A stretch of 64,000 bases of DNA from Bacillus sp. 1780r2a1. Lineage in GTDB: Bacteria > Bacillota > Bacilli > Bacillales > Bacillaceae_H. Of the stretch, positions 57,264-64,000 are shown one piece after another. Where the stretch lies: contig CP099863.1 of NCBI GenBank assembly GCA_024134725.1, positions 3,593,258 to 3,657,257 on the forward strand, written 5' to 3'. Within the stretch, counting starts at the first letter, position 1; each line of letters begins with the position of its first letter. The position numbers were made by a program, and so were the translations under genes. Below the pieces are notes generated by a model that made no database searches, had not been told where the DNA came from, and was given only the letters and a program-made list of their open reading frames with translations.

Positions 57264-59673
57264 ATGAACGTAAACTCGCTTTAAACTGTCCTTCGACCAC
57301 TTTCAATACATTAGCATGAGCTGCTGATACTTCTTCATCCGTAAGCGTGCGCTCTGGATCTAGATAACGTAAAGAGAAAGCGACAGATTTTTTGCCTTCT
57401 TCCATTCTTTCACCATCATATAAGTCAAACACTGCAACTTCTTTCAATAGTTCTCCACCAGCTTCATAAATCGCTCTTTGAAGTTCTCCTGCTAATACTT
57501 CCGTATCCACAACAAGAGCAATATCTCTTGTAATTGATGGGAAGCGAGGAATTGCAGAATAGCGAACTTCTTCTATTTTCGCTGCAAAGATTGCTTTTAG
57601 GTTTAGTTCAAATACATATGTTTCGCGAAGACCATATTGTTTTTGTGTGACTGGGTGTAGCTGACCAACGTACCCAACTTCTTGACCGTTTAATACAACT
57701 GCTGCTGTACGGCCAGGGTGCATGCCCTCTTGGTGTGTAGGTTGATATCCAACTTGATTATTAAGACCTAATGTTGATAATAACCCTTCCACAACACCTT
57801 TGACCACATAGAAATCAGCTGCTTTCTTTTCGCCTTGCCAGCTGTGAGAATGCCATAAGCCTGTAATTGCACCCGCTACTCTCTCTTCTTCTGTTGGTAG
57901 CTTACCTTCTTCTGTGCCTAAGAACACAGAACCTGTTTCATATAACGCAATTGAATCCGTTTGACGGGCGTTATTATGTTTCACAGCTTCAAGTAAGTGT
58001 GGTACTAAGCTTTGACGAAGAACGCTACGGTCTTCACTCATTGGCATTGCTAGGCGAACTGTTAATGCAGTATTTAATGCAAACTGTGTTGCTTTATCCG
58101 CACTTGTTAATGAATATGTTGTTGTTTGAGCTAACCCAGCCCCTTCTAAGAAACGGCGTACTTTACGACGCTTTAGCTGATAATCTGATAAACGACCTGG
58201 CGTTGCTACAGTCACAGGAAGAGTTGTTGGCAGATGATCGTATCCATACATACGAGCTACTTCTTCCACGATATCTTCTTCAATTGTAATATCACCGCGA
58301 CGCGTTGGAACGGTTACAATGATAGTATCCTCTTCCACTTTGCTTTCAAACTGAAGGCGATTCATGATTTCTTGAACTTCGTCCATTTCTAATTCTGTAC
58401 CAAGAACGTGGTTAATACGCTCAAGCGCTACAGATACTACAGCAGGCTCAATTGTCATTTCATCAAATTCAACTGTTCCTGAAATAATTTCCCCACCAGC
58501 ATACGCAGCCATTAGTTCAGCAGCACGATCAGCTGCTACGCGCGTACGGCTTGGGTCGATTCCTTTTTCAAAACGTGCACTTGCTTCACTGCGCAAACCG
58601 TGTTCTTTAGAAGTCTGGCGCACAGATAATCCGCGGAAGTAAGCAGATTCAATTAACACATTGACCGTGTCATCTTGCACTTCAGAATTCGCGCCTCCCA
58701 TTACACCAGCCAAGGCAATTGGATCTTTGCCATTTGTAATAACAAGCTGATTTCCTTTCAGTACGCGTTTTTGATCATCAAGAGTTACAATTTCTTCACC
58801 TTCTTTTGCACGACGAACAACAACTTCTTTTGAGCCAAGACGATCATAATCAAACGCATGAAGTGGTTGGCCGTATTCAAGTAAAATGTAGTTTGTAATA
58901 TCAACTACGTTATTATGTGGTCGAATGCCAGCTGCCATCAAGCGCGTTTGCATCCACAGTGGTGATGGCGCAATCTTAACATTTTTTACAACACGTGCTA
59001 CGTATAGCGGATTATCCTCTTTTGCTTCTACTGCAACTGAAATGTAATCAGATGCTTTTTCTTCCGATTCTTGAAGCTCCACCTTTGGATATTTCACTTC
59101 GCGATTTAAGATTGCTGCTACTTCATGAGCTACGCCTAGCATACTTAAACAGTCTGAGCGATTTGGCGTTAATCCAAGCTCTAATACTTCATCATACAAG
59201 TTCAATGCCTCTAAAGCATCTGCTCCAACTTCAGCATCATTTGGGAATACGAAGATTCCTTCTTGATAGTCTTTTGCGACAAGCTTGCTTTCAATTCCAA
59301 GCTCTTGAAGAGAACAAATCATGCCGTTTGATTCTTCACCGCGAAGCTTAGCGCGTTTAATTTTAAAATTACCTGGTAATACGGCGCCCACTTTAGCTAC
59401 GGCTACCTTTTGACCTTGTGCTACGTTTGGAGCACCACAAATGATTTGAACCGTTTCATCCCCAAGGTTAACTTGACAACGGCTTAACTTATCTGCGTTT
59501 GGATGTTGTTCACGTTCTACGACATGACCGATAACAACACCACTTATCCCTTTATTTAATTTTTCTACACCTTCAACTTCAATTCCACTTTTTGTGACTT
59601 TATCAGCAAGCTCTTCTGCTTTTACTCCTGATAAATCTACATATTCTTGCAACCAACGATATGATACAAACAT
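57262..59673 (-). CDS. pheT: Phenylalanyl-tRNA synthetase beta subunit
   Basis: An 803-residue large subunit of the alpha2beta2 enzyme. An N-terminal EMAP/tRNA-binding domain (about 40-150, [17 protein letters not shown]), the B3/B4 editing domain (about 210-390), B5 (about 400-475) and the C-terminal ferredoxin-like anticodon-binding domain ([18 protein letters not shown]). It follows pheS after 13 bases with AAAGGAGGG. Confidence 0.98.
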   Translation of the reverse strand: MFVSYRWLQEYVDLSGVKAEELADKVTKSGIEVEGVEKLNKGISGVVIGHVVEREQHPNADKLSRCQVNLGDETVQIICGAPNVAQGQKVAVAKVGAVLPGNFKIKRAKLRGEESNGMICSLQELGIESKLVAKDYQEGIFVFPNDAEVGADALEALNLYDEVLELGLTPNRSDCLSMLGVAHEVAAILNREVKYPKVELQESEEKASDYISVAVEAKEDNPLYVARVVKNVKIAPSPLWMQTRLMAAGIRPHNNVVDITNYILLEYGQPLHAFDYDRLGSKEVVVRRAKEGEEIVTLDDQKRVLKGNQLVITNGKDPIALAGVMGGANSEVQDDTVNVLIESAYFRGLSVRQTSKEHGLRSEASARFEKGIDPSRTRVAADRAAELMAAYAGGEIISGTVEFDEMTIEPAVVSVALERINHVLGTELEMDEVQEIMNRLQFESKVEEDTIIVTVPTRRGDITIEEDIVEEVARMYGYDHLPTTLPVTVATPGRLSDYQLKRRKVRRFLEGAGLAQTTTYSLTSADKATQFALNTALTVRLAMPMSEDRSVLRQSLVPHLLEAVKHNNARQTDSIALYETGSVFLGTEEGKLPTEEERVAGAITGLWHSHSWQGEKKAADFYVVKGVVEGLLSTLGLNNQVGYQPTHQEGMHPGRTAAVVLNGQEVGYVGQLHPVTQKQYGLRETYVFELNLKAIFAAKIEEVRYSAIPRFPSITRDIALVVDTEVLAGELQRAIYEAGGELLKEVAVFDLYDGERMEEGKKSVAFSLRYLDPERTLTDEEVSAAHANVLKVVEGQFKASLRS

Positions 59674-59686
59674 GTTAGTCCCTCCT

Positions 59687-60721
59687 TTATACTTGTTTGA
59701 ATTGATTTAAGAAACGAGCATCATTTGTATAGAAATGACGAATATCATCAACGCCGTGCTTTAACATAGCGATACGTTCTACACCGATTCCAAATGCAAA
59801 GCCGCGATATTTCTTCGAATCATAGCCGGCCATTTCAAGTACATTTGGGTGTACCATACCAGCACCTAAAATTTCAATCCACCCTGTTTGCTTACAAACG
59901 TTGCAGCCTTTCCCTCCACATTTAGCACACGATACATCTACTTCAACAGATGGTTCAGTAAATGGGAAAAAGCTTGGACGCAGACGAATTTCACGCTCAG
60001 CCCCGAACATTTTTTTCACAAACACTTCAAGTGTTCCTTTTAAGTCACTCATGCGAATATTTTCATCTACCACTAAACCTTCAATTTGCATAAATTGATG
60101 GGAATGCGTAGCGTCATCATCATCGCGACGATATACTTTACCAGGACAAATGATTTTAATTGGACTTTTTTCTTCATTTCCATTCATTACGCGCGCTTGT
60201 ACAGTTGATGTATGAGTACGCAATAACGTTTCTTCGGTAATGTAGAACGTATCCTGCATATCACGAGCAGGGTGACCTTTTGGTAAATTTAACGCTTCGA
60301 AGTTGTAGTAATCTTGCTCTACTTCAGGCCCTTCAGCTACTTCATAGCCCATGCCTAGGAATAAATCTTCAACCTCTTCAATTACGCTTGTTAACGGATG
60401 ATGCGTACCCACTTTAACTGGTCGGCCAGGCAGTGTTACATCAATTGTTTCTGAAGCTAGCTTGCGGTTAATTTCCTCTGCTTCTAGCGCTACCTGCTTT
60501 TCTTCAATCTTTGAAGCAATTGCTTCACGTACTTCATTTGCCAGTGCCCCCATTACAGGACGCTCTTCAGCAGATAATTTCCCCATTCCGCGAAGTACTT
60601 CTGTAATTGGTCCTTTTTTTCCTAAATAAGCTACACGTACATCATTCAATGCTTTTAAATCTTTTGAGTCATTAACTTTAACAATGGCTTCTTGTTGCAG
60701 CTCTTGTAAACGCTCTTTCAT
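59687..60721 (-). CDS. pheS: Phenylalanyl-tRNA synthetase alpha subunit
   Basis: A 344-residue class II catalytic subunit. Motif 2 is [17 protein letters not shown] and motif 3 [14 protein letters not shown] near the C-terminus. The start is ATG 60721 with AAAGGAGG nine bases upstream. A longer frame up to 60817 runs back through the T-box terminator and is rejected. Expression is controlled by the upstream phenylalanine T-box. Confidence 0.98.
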   Translation of the reverse strand: MKERLQELQQEAIVKVNDSKDLKALNDVRVAYLGKKGPITEVLRGMGKLSAEERPVMGALANEVREAIASKIEEKQVALEAEEINRKLASETIDVTLPGRPVKVGTHHPLTSVIEEVEDLFLGMGYEVAEGPEVEQDYYNFEALNLPKGHPARDMQDTFYITEETLLRTHTSTVQARVMNGNEEKSPIKIICPGKVYRRDDDDATHSHQFMQIEGLVVDENIRMSDLKGTLEVFVKKMFGAEREIRLRPSFFPFTEPSVEVDVSCAKCGGKGCNVCKQTGWIEILGAGMVHPNVLEMAGYDSKKYRGFAFGIGVERIAMLKHGVDDIRHFYTNDARFLNQFKQV

Positions 60722-60756
60722 TGAATAATCCTCCTTTTGTTTTAAAAAATTGCAAA

Positions 60757-61016
60757 TAAAAAAACCTCTCCCCAAAAAGGGACGAGGTTTAATCGCGTTA
60801 CCACCCTTGTTAACCATACAAAAGCATGGTTCACTTCATTAACGTTAACGGAATATCCGGAACACCTTTACATCAAAAATGATGGTCCAAGTGTCAACTC
60901 AAGAGGTGAATTCACTTATCACGCTTATAAAAATGCTTTCAGTCACGGCATTTTCTCCCTGAATAACGTTACATAAGCTACTGCTCTCTATCACTGCTTT
61001 TCGCATATTTAGCTAT
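60757..61016 (-). promoter_or_regulatory. Phenylalanine T-box leader of pheST
   Basis: The minus strand contains the T-box GGGTGGTAACGCG (about 60795-60807), a specifier TTC (Phe) at 60908-60910 in the context GTGAA-TTC-ACC, and a terminator AAACCTC...GAGGTTT followed by TTTTT (60757-60790). Confidence 0.93.
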
Positions 61017-61022
61017 TGTATT

Positions 61023-61051
61023 ATTATAGTGAAAACGGCTAGCCGTTGCAA
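61023..61051 (-). promoter_or_regulatory. Sigma-A promoter of pheST
   Basis: On the minus strand TTGCAA lies 17 bases upstream of TATAAT. The spacer contains the perfect 12-bp palindrome ACGGCTAGCCGT (61035-61046). The -35 touches the end of the upstream methyltransferase gene. Confidence 0.78.
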
Positions 61052-61810
61052 CTACATTCCACGTAAATAGTACATTAAAATTGCTGATGCAATTGCTACA
61101 TTTAAGGATTCACTCTTTCCAAAGATCGGTATATATAAGTTCTGGTCCGTTTCACTCAGCACCGTTGAGCTTACACCGTTCCCTTCGTTACCAACAATCA
61201 GAGCAAAAGCTTCTGGCTTTTCAACTTCTGTATACACCGAAGCATTTTGTAAGGATGTACCATACACGTTAATTCCAAGTTCCTTTATCTCTTTAATCGC
61301 ACTAATTAAATCTTTCTTAATAACAGGCAAGTTGAAAATTGCACCTTGAGTCGAACGGATGACTTTACTATTATAAACATCTACACAGCCTTCTCCAATA
61401 ATGACCGCATCGATTCCAGCCGCTTCGGCTGTCCGAATAATAGTTCCTACATTACCTGGATCTTGGACGGCATCTAACAGTACTAATCGACGCGCTGTCT
61501 GTATAACTGATGATGACTGGTTCTGGTAACATACTGCGGCAATTCCCTGGGGGGTTTCCGTATCAGCAATTGCTTTAATAACAGCAGACGTCACCACAAT
61601 AATCTCAATCGTATCAACATTCCAATGCGATGGAATATCAACGTTATCAGCAACAATGAGATGCTTAATCATTTCTCTTTGGTTCAAGGCTTCTTCCACA
61701 AGATGAAAACCTTCCACCAAAAACAATCCTTGATTATCACGTTCTTTTTTTGTGTGTAATTTTTTCCATAGTTTAACCTGTGGGTTCTTCACGGAATCAA
61801 TGCGCTTCAC
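61052..61810 (-). CDS. ysgA: SpoU-family RNA methyltransferase (YsgA-like)
   Basis: A TrmH/SpoU methyltransferase of about 252 residues. The N-terminal substrate-binding domain (KLHTKKERDNQGLFLVEG) is followed by the SPOUT knot: motif 1 LDAVQDPGNVGTIIRTAEA, motif 2 ALIVGNEGNGVS and motif 3 IPIFGKSESLNVAIASAI. It likely 2'-O-methylates rRNA, site unknown. Start GTG 61810 (homologues begin MK); a TTG one codon earlier is equally spaced from GAGGAG. Confidence 0.93.
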   Translation of the reverse strand: MKRIDSVKNPQVKLWKKLHTKKERDNQGLFLVEGFHLVEEALNQREMIKHLIVADNVDIPSHWNVDTIEIIVVTSAVIKAIADTETPQGIAAVCYQNQSSSVIQTARRLVLLDAVQDPGNVGTIIRTAEAAGIDAVIIGEGCVDVYNSKVIRSTQGAIFNLPVIKKDLISAIKEIKELGINVYGTSLQNASVYTEVEKPEAFALIVGNEGNGVSSTVLSETDQNLYIPIFGKSESLNVAIASAILMYYLRGM

Positions 61811-61914
61811 CAAACATAACTCCTCTATTTATCAATTTCAGTTACGATACATAAATTGAATGTGACATACACAAACTATTTTTGATTTTACTATCTATAG
61901 TTGAGGTGATCACG

Positions 61915-62121
61915 ATGGATCTTAATTTACGAAATGCTATTATATCAAATGTTTCAGGTAATTCTCAAGAAGAGCTTGAAGCAACGATTATGGATGCTAT
62001 TAAAAGCGGTGAAGAAAAAATGCTTCCGGGTCTAGGGGTGCTTTTCGAAGTACTATGGGAAAACTCACCTAAAAGTGAAAAAGAAGAAATTTTAACAACC
62101 CTTGAAAATAGCTTAAAGTAA
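61915..62121 (+). CDS. sspI: Small acid-soluble spore protein SspI
   Basis: A 68-residue forespore protein starting [15 protein letters not shown], close to B. subtilis SspI in sequence and length. The start ATG has GAGGTGATC upstream; a frame 11 codons longer has no ribosome site. Role in the spore core is not well defined. A sigma-G promoter is expected; TGAATG at about 61857 is a candidate -35 but the -10 is not convincing. Divergent from ysgA. Confidence 0.95.
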   Translation: MDLNLRNAIISNVSGNSQEELEATIMDAIKSGEEKMLPGLGVLFEVLWENSPKSEKEEILTTLENSLK

Positions 62122-62125
62122 GTAT

Positions 62126-62156
62126 AAAAGGTGCACTCAAACTGAGTGCACCTTTT
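62126..62156. terminator. Bidirectional terminator between sspI and the M42 peptidase
   Basis: The stem AAAAGGTGCACTC/GAGTGCACCTTTT with a five-base loop, flanked by A and T runs. Confidence 0.93.
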
Positions 62157-62159
62157 GTT

Positions 62160-63245
62160 TTATTCAAACGTAATTTTATTAACCGTTTCACGATCAAGTT
62201 TTTTAATCACTTCTGTAATTAACTTCACAGCATTTTCATAATCGTCGCGATGTAACATTGCAGCGTGTGAATGAATATAGCGAGTAGCAATTGTAATAGA
62301 TAGTGCAGGTACTCCGTTAGCTGAAATATGAATAGCGCCTGAATCAGTACCACCGCCTGATATCGCATCAAATTGGTATGGAATGTTCATTTCATCAGCT
62401 ACGTCTGTTACAAAGTCACGTAGACCTTTATGAGAAACCATCGATGCATCATATAAAATGATTTGCGGACCTTCACCCATTTTTGACGCTGCTTCTTTCT
62501 CTGACACCCCAGGCGTATCACCAGCAATACCTACATCTACCCCAAATGCAATATCAGGTTGAATAAGATTAGCTGATGTTTTTGCACCGCGTAAGCCCAC
62601 TTCTTCTTGAGCTGTTCCAACACCGTATACAACGTTTGGATGCTCTTGCCCCTTTAAATTTTTGAGCACATCAATAGCAATAGCACAGCCGATACGATTA
62701 TCCCATGCTTTTGCTAACAGCATTTTTTCGTTATTCATAACGGTAAATTCAAAATAAGGAACGATTTGATCTCCAGGCTTGACGCCCCACTCCATTGCTT
62801 CTTCACGGCTAGATGCGCCGATATCAATAAACATATCCTTAATCTCAACGGTCTTTTTACGCACTTCAGCTGGTAGGATATGCGGTGGTTTAGAACCAAT
62901 AACCCCTGTAATATCACCTTTACGCGTTACAATTGTGACGCGCTGCGCTAGCATTACTTGCGACCACCAGCCACCTACCGTTTGAAAACGAATGAAGCCT
63001 TTATCATCAATTTGAGTAACCATAAAGCCAACTTCATCTAAATGACCTGCAACCATAATTTTAGGGCCTTTTTCATCTCCAACTTTTTCGGCAATAAGGC
63101 TTCCAAGTCCGTCTGTTGAAATGCTATCAGCGTAAGATTCAATATATCTTTTCATCACTTCTCTTGGTTCACGTTCGTTTCCAGGAATACCTTTTGCATC
63201 AGTTAAGTCTTTTAACATTTGTAATGTTTCATCTAACTTTTTCAT
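62160..63245 (-). CDS. ysdC: M42-family metallo-aminopeptidase (YsdC-like)
   Basis: A 361-residue dinuclear-metal exopeptidase. Ligand motifs: [12 protein letters not shown] (His, Asp near 67-69), [13 protein letters not shown] (near 182), [10 protein letters not shown] (catalytic/metal Glu near 213), [10 protein letters not shown] and the late histidine in RYIHSHAAM. Often mislabelled as endoglucanase. The substrate range is unknown. Ribosome site AAAGGGG. Same length and place as B. subtilis ysdC. Confidence 0.95.
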   Translation of the reverse strand: MKKLDETLQMLKDLTDAKGIPGNEREPREVMKRYIESYADSISTDGLGSLIAEKVGDEKGPKIMVAGHLDEVGFMVTQIDDKGFIRFQTVGGWWSQVMLAQRVTIVTRKGDITGVIGSKPPHILPAEVRKKTVEIKDMFIDIGASSREEAMEWGVKPGDQIVPYFEFTVMNNEKMLLAKAWDNRIGCAIAIDVLKNLKGQEHPNVVYGVGTAQEEVGLRGAKTSANLIQPDIAFGVDVGIAGDTPGVSEKEAASKMGEGPQIILYDASMVSHKGLRDFVTDVADEMNIPYQFDAISGGGTDSGAIHISANGVPALSITIATRYIHSHAAMLHRDDYENAVKLITEVIKKLDRETVNKITFE

Positions 63246-63316
63246 CTATTCATACCCCTTTCATATGTATATCTTTTATTATATAAGAAAGCATTTTCAG
63301 AGGAAACGGTTTCTTC

Positions 63317-63805
63317 TTAATACCCTTCATCTTGACGCTTAAAGTTTACTTCATTTTTCATAATATAAGCCGTTTTCACTTCTTCAGCTGCAAAGCCAAG
63401 AACTTCTCCAAGTCCCATATATGAAGAGAACGCTTCTATGTACTGTTCTAGGCTTACGGTTGCTTTTAATTGTGTGAGCAAAGAGAACACGTGTAAGAAT
63501 TGTTCTGTTGCAGTTTCTTTGTCCGCATTAACCGGAAGCTCTTCAATTGAATCAAACCCCCATTCAATCCCTAAAGATAACAAGAAATGAACGCCGTCTA
63601 CGAACTCTTCTAAAATAATCTTTTTATCTGCTGACGGTTTTAGGCTCCAAAACTTAAAACAACGCGTTTCATTAGCCAGCTCACCTAATTCTACTAATAA
63701 AGCAAGAAGCTTGCGTGAAACCAAATCCTCGTTTTGAAGATTATGATTTGTTTCAATATGTTGGTCTAGCTGACGCTGCATGTTAAATAAAGACTTTAAG
63801 TTCAT
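63317..63805 (-). CDS. All-alpha dimeric dUTPase / NTP pyrophosphatase
   Basis: A 162-residue protein of the dUTPase_2 (MazG-like all-alpha) superfamily. The metal-binding pair is present: VELGELANETRCFKFW near residues 38-53 and EEFVDGVHFLLSLGIEW near 66-82. It probably hydrolyses dUTP to dUMP; that is inferred from family. Start ATG with AGGAGAGATTAG upstream. It is divergent from ysdB. I do not recall an equivalent at this exact spot in B. subtilis. Confidence 0.88.
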   Translation of the reverse strand: MNLKSLFNMQRQLDQHIETNHNLQNEDLVSRKLLALLVELGELANETRCFKFWSLKPSADKKIILEEFVDGVHFLLSLGIEWGFDSIEELPVNADKETATEQFLHVFSLLTQLKATVSLEQYIEAFSSYMGLGEVLGFAAEEVKTAYIMKNEVNFKRQDEGY

Positions 63806-63856
63806 ATCTAATCTCTCCTAAAATAAAATAAATATTAATATAAAACTAAAAATAAA

Positions 63857-63882
63857 TGAAACCTTTTCCCCTTTTATACGTA
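63857..63882 (+). promoter_or_regulatory. Sigma-W promoter of ysdB
   Basis: TGAAAC is followed by exactly 16 bases and CGTA, matching the sigma-W consensus TGAAAC-N16/17-CGTA. B. subtilis ysdB is a known sigma-W regulon member. Confidence 0.85.
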
Positions 63883-63921
63883 CTGTTAGGAAACAACCCC
63901 TGGCAAGGAGGCGATATTGCT

Positions 63922-64000
63922 TTGATTGTGCTCTTAATGCGACTATTAGTAATTGCTTTATTAGTCTATTTTGTGCTTTTTATTATACGATATGTTCGAA
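63922..64000 (+). CDS. ysdB: YsdB, sigma-W-controlled membrane protein (3' end outside window)
   Basis: The frame opens at TTG 63922, ten bases after AAGGAGG, and runs open to the window end (26 codons). The visible part, MIVLLMRLLVIALL then a hydrophobic stretch ending in IIRYVR, is one membrane segment, as at the N-terminus of B. subtilis YsdB. The sigma-W promoter and position next to ysdC support the name. Confidence 0.75.
   Translation, partial: MIVLLMRLLVIALLVYFVLFIIRYVR

Noticed and set aside
57867-58289. 140-codon plus-strand frame opposite pheT
   Set aside because: Leu-rich antisense shadow, no start signals, and pheT is clearly coding through the region.
61840-61914. Sigma-G promoter for sspI
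   Set aside because: TGAATG fits the -35 but the nearest ATTTTA run is at 21 rather than 17-18 bases. Expected on biology, not supported well enough to list.

Overview
The window is a low-GC Firmicute chromosome segment and reads as the core genome of a spore-forming Bacillus-type organism. Priestia (Bacillus) megaterium or a close relative is my best guess. The evidence is gene order close to the B. subtilis hemA-lonA-clpX-ilv/leu-sdh-uvrC-pheST neighbourhood, sporulation genes (gerE, gerM, lonB, sspI), and promoters that fit Bacillus sigma-A, sigma-F, sigma-K and sigma-W consensus. Almost every gene is on the minus strand. Plus-strand genes are isolated (ysxD-like, a 68-aa ORF, yslB, rnhC, sspI, and the first codons of ysdB) and mostly end at shared bidirectional terminators.

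Layout (window order; minus-strand operons read right to left). 1-10.8 kb: hemX (partial), hemA, ysxD-like, engB, lonA, lonB, clpX, tig, i.e. haem synthesis plus protein quality control. 11-20.7 kb: ysoA, then the complete ilvB-ilvH-ilvC-leuA-leuB-leuC-leuD operon. Upstream of ilvB lie a leucine T-box, a CodY-like box and an upstream cre. 20.8-25.5 kb: tRNA-Arg(UCU), ysnB-like phosphodiesterase, rdgB, rph, gerM, racE, a MarR regulator. 25.7-36.4 kb: a block not found at this locus in B. subtilis. It holds pit and its PhoU-like partner, a lipoprotein class B PBP, a 68-aa membrane ORF, the ssuB-ssuA-ssuC-ssuD sulfonate operon, khtT-khtU-like antiporter genes and a 107-aa secreted orphan. 36.6-45.1 kb: gerE, sdhC-sdhA-sdhB, yslB, lysC under a lysine riboswitch (with an internal start for a beta subunit), uvrC, trxA. 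45.4-50.4 kb: fadR-fadB-etfB-etfA and lcfA for fatty-acid beta-oxidation, with a FadR-type operator before fadR. 50.5-57.2 kb: a 27-aa membrane microprotein ORF, yshE, mutS2, polX, yshB, zapA, rnhC. 57.3-64 kb: pheS-pheT under a phenylalanine T-box, ysgA-like methyltransferase, sspI, an M42 peptidase, an all-alpha dUTPase, and the start of ysdB behind a sigma-W promoter.

I see no insertion sequence, prophage, CRISPR array or defence locus. The less ordinary items are regulatory RNA or very small genes: an attenuator-like leader before ssuB, a structured leader before tig, a hairpin inside the ilv-leu operon, paired cre sites between sdhC and yslB, and two or three small unannotated-type proteins. 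All promoter, operator and RNA calls were made by eye. Comparisons with B. subtilis come from memory, not from a database search.
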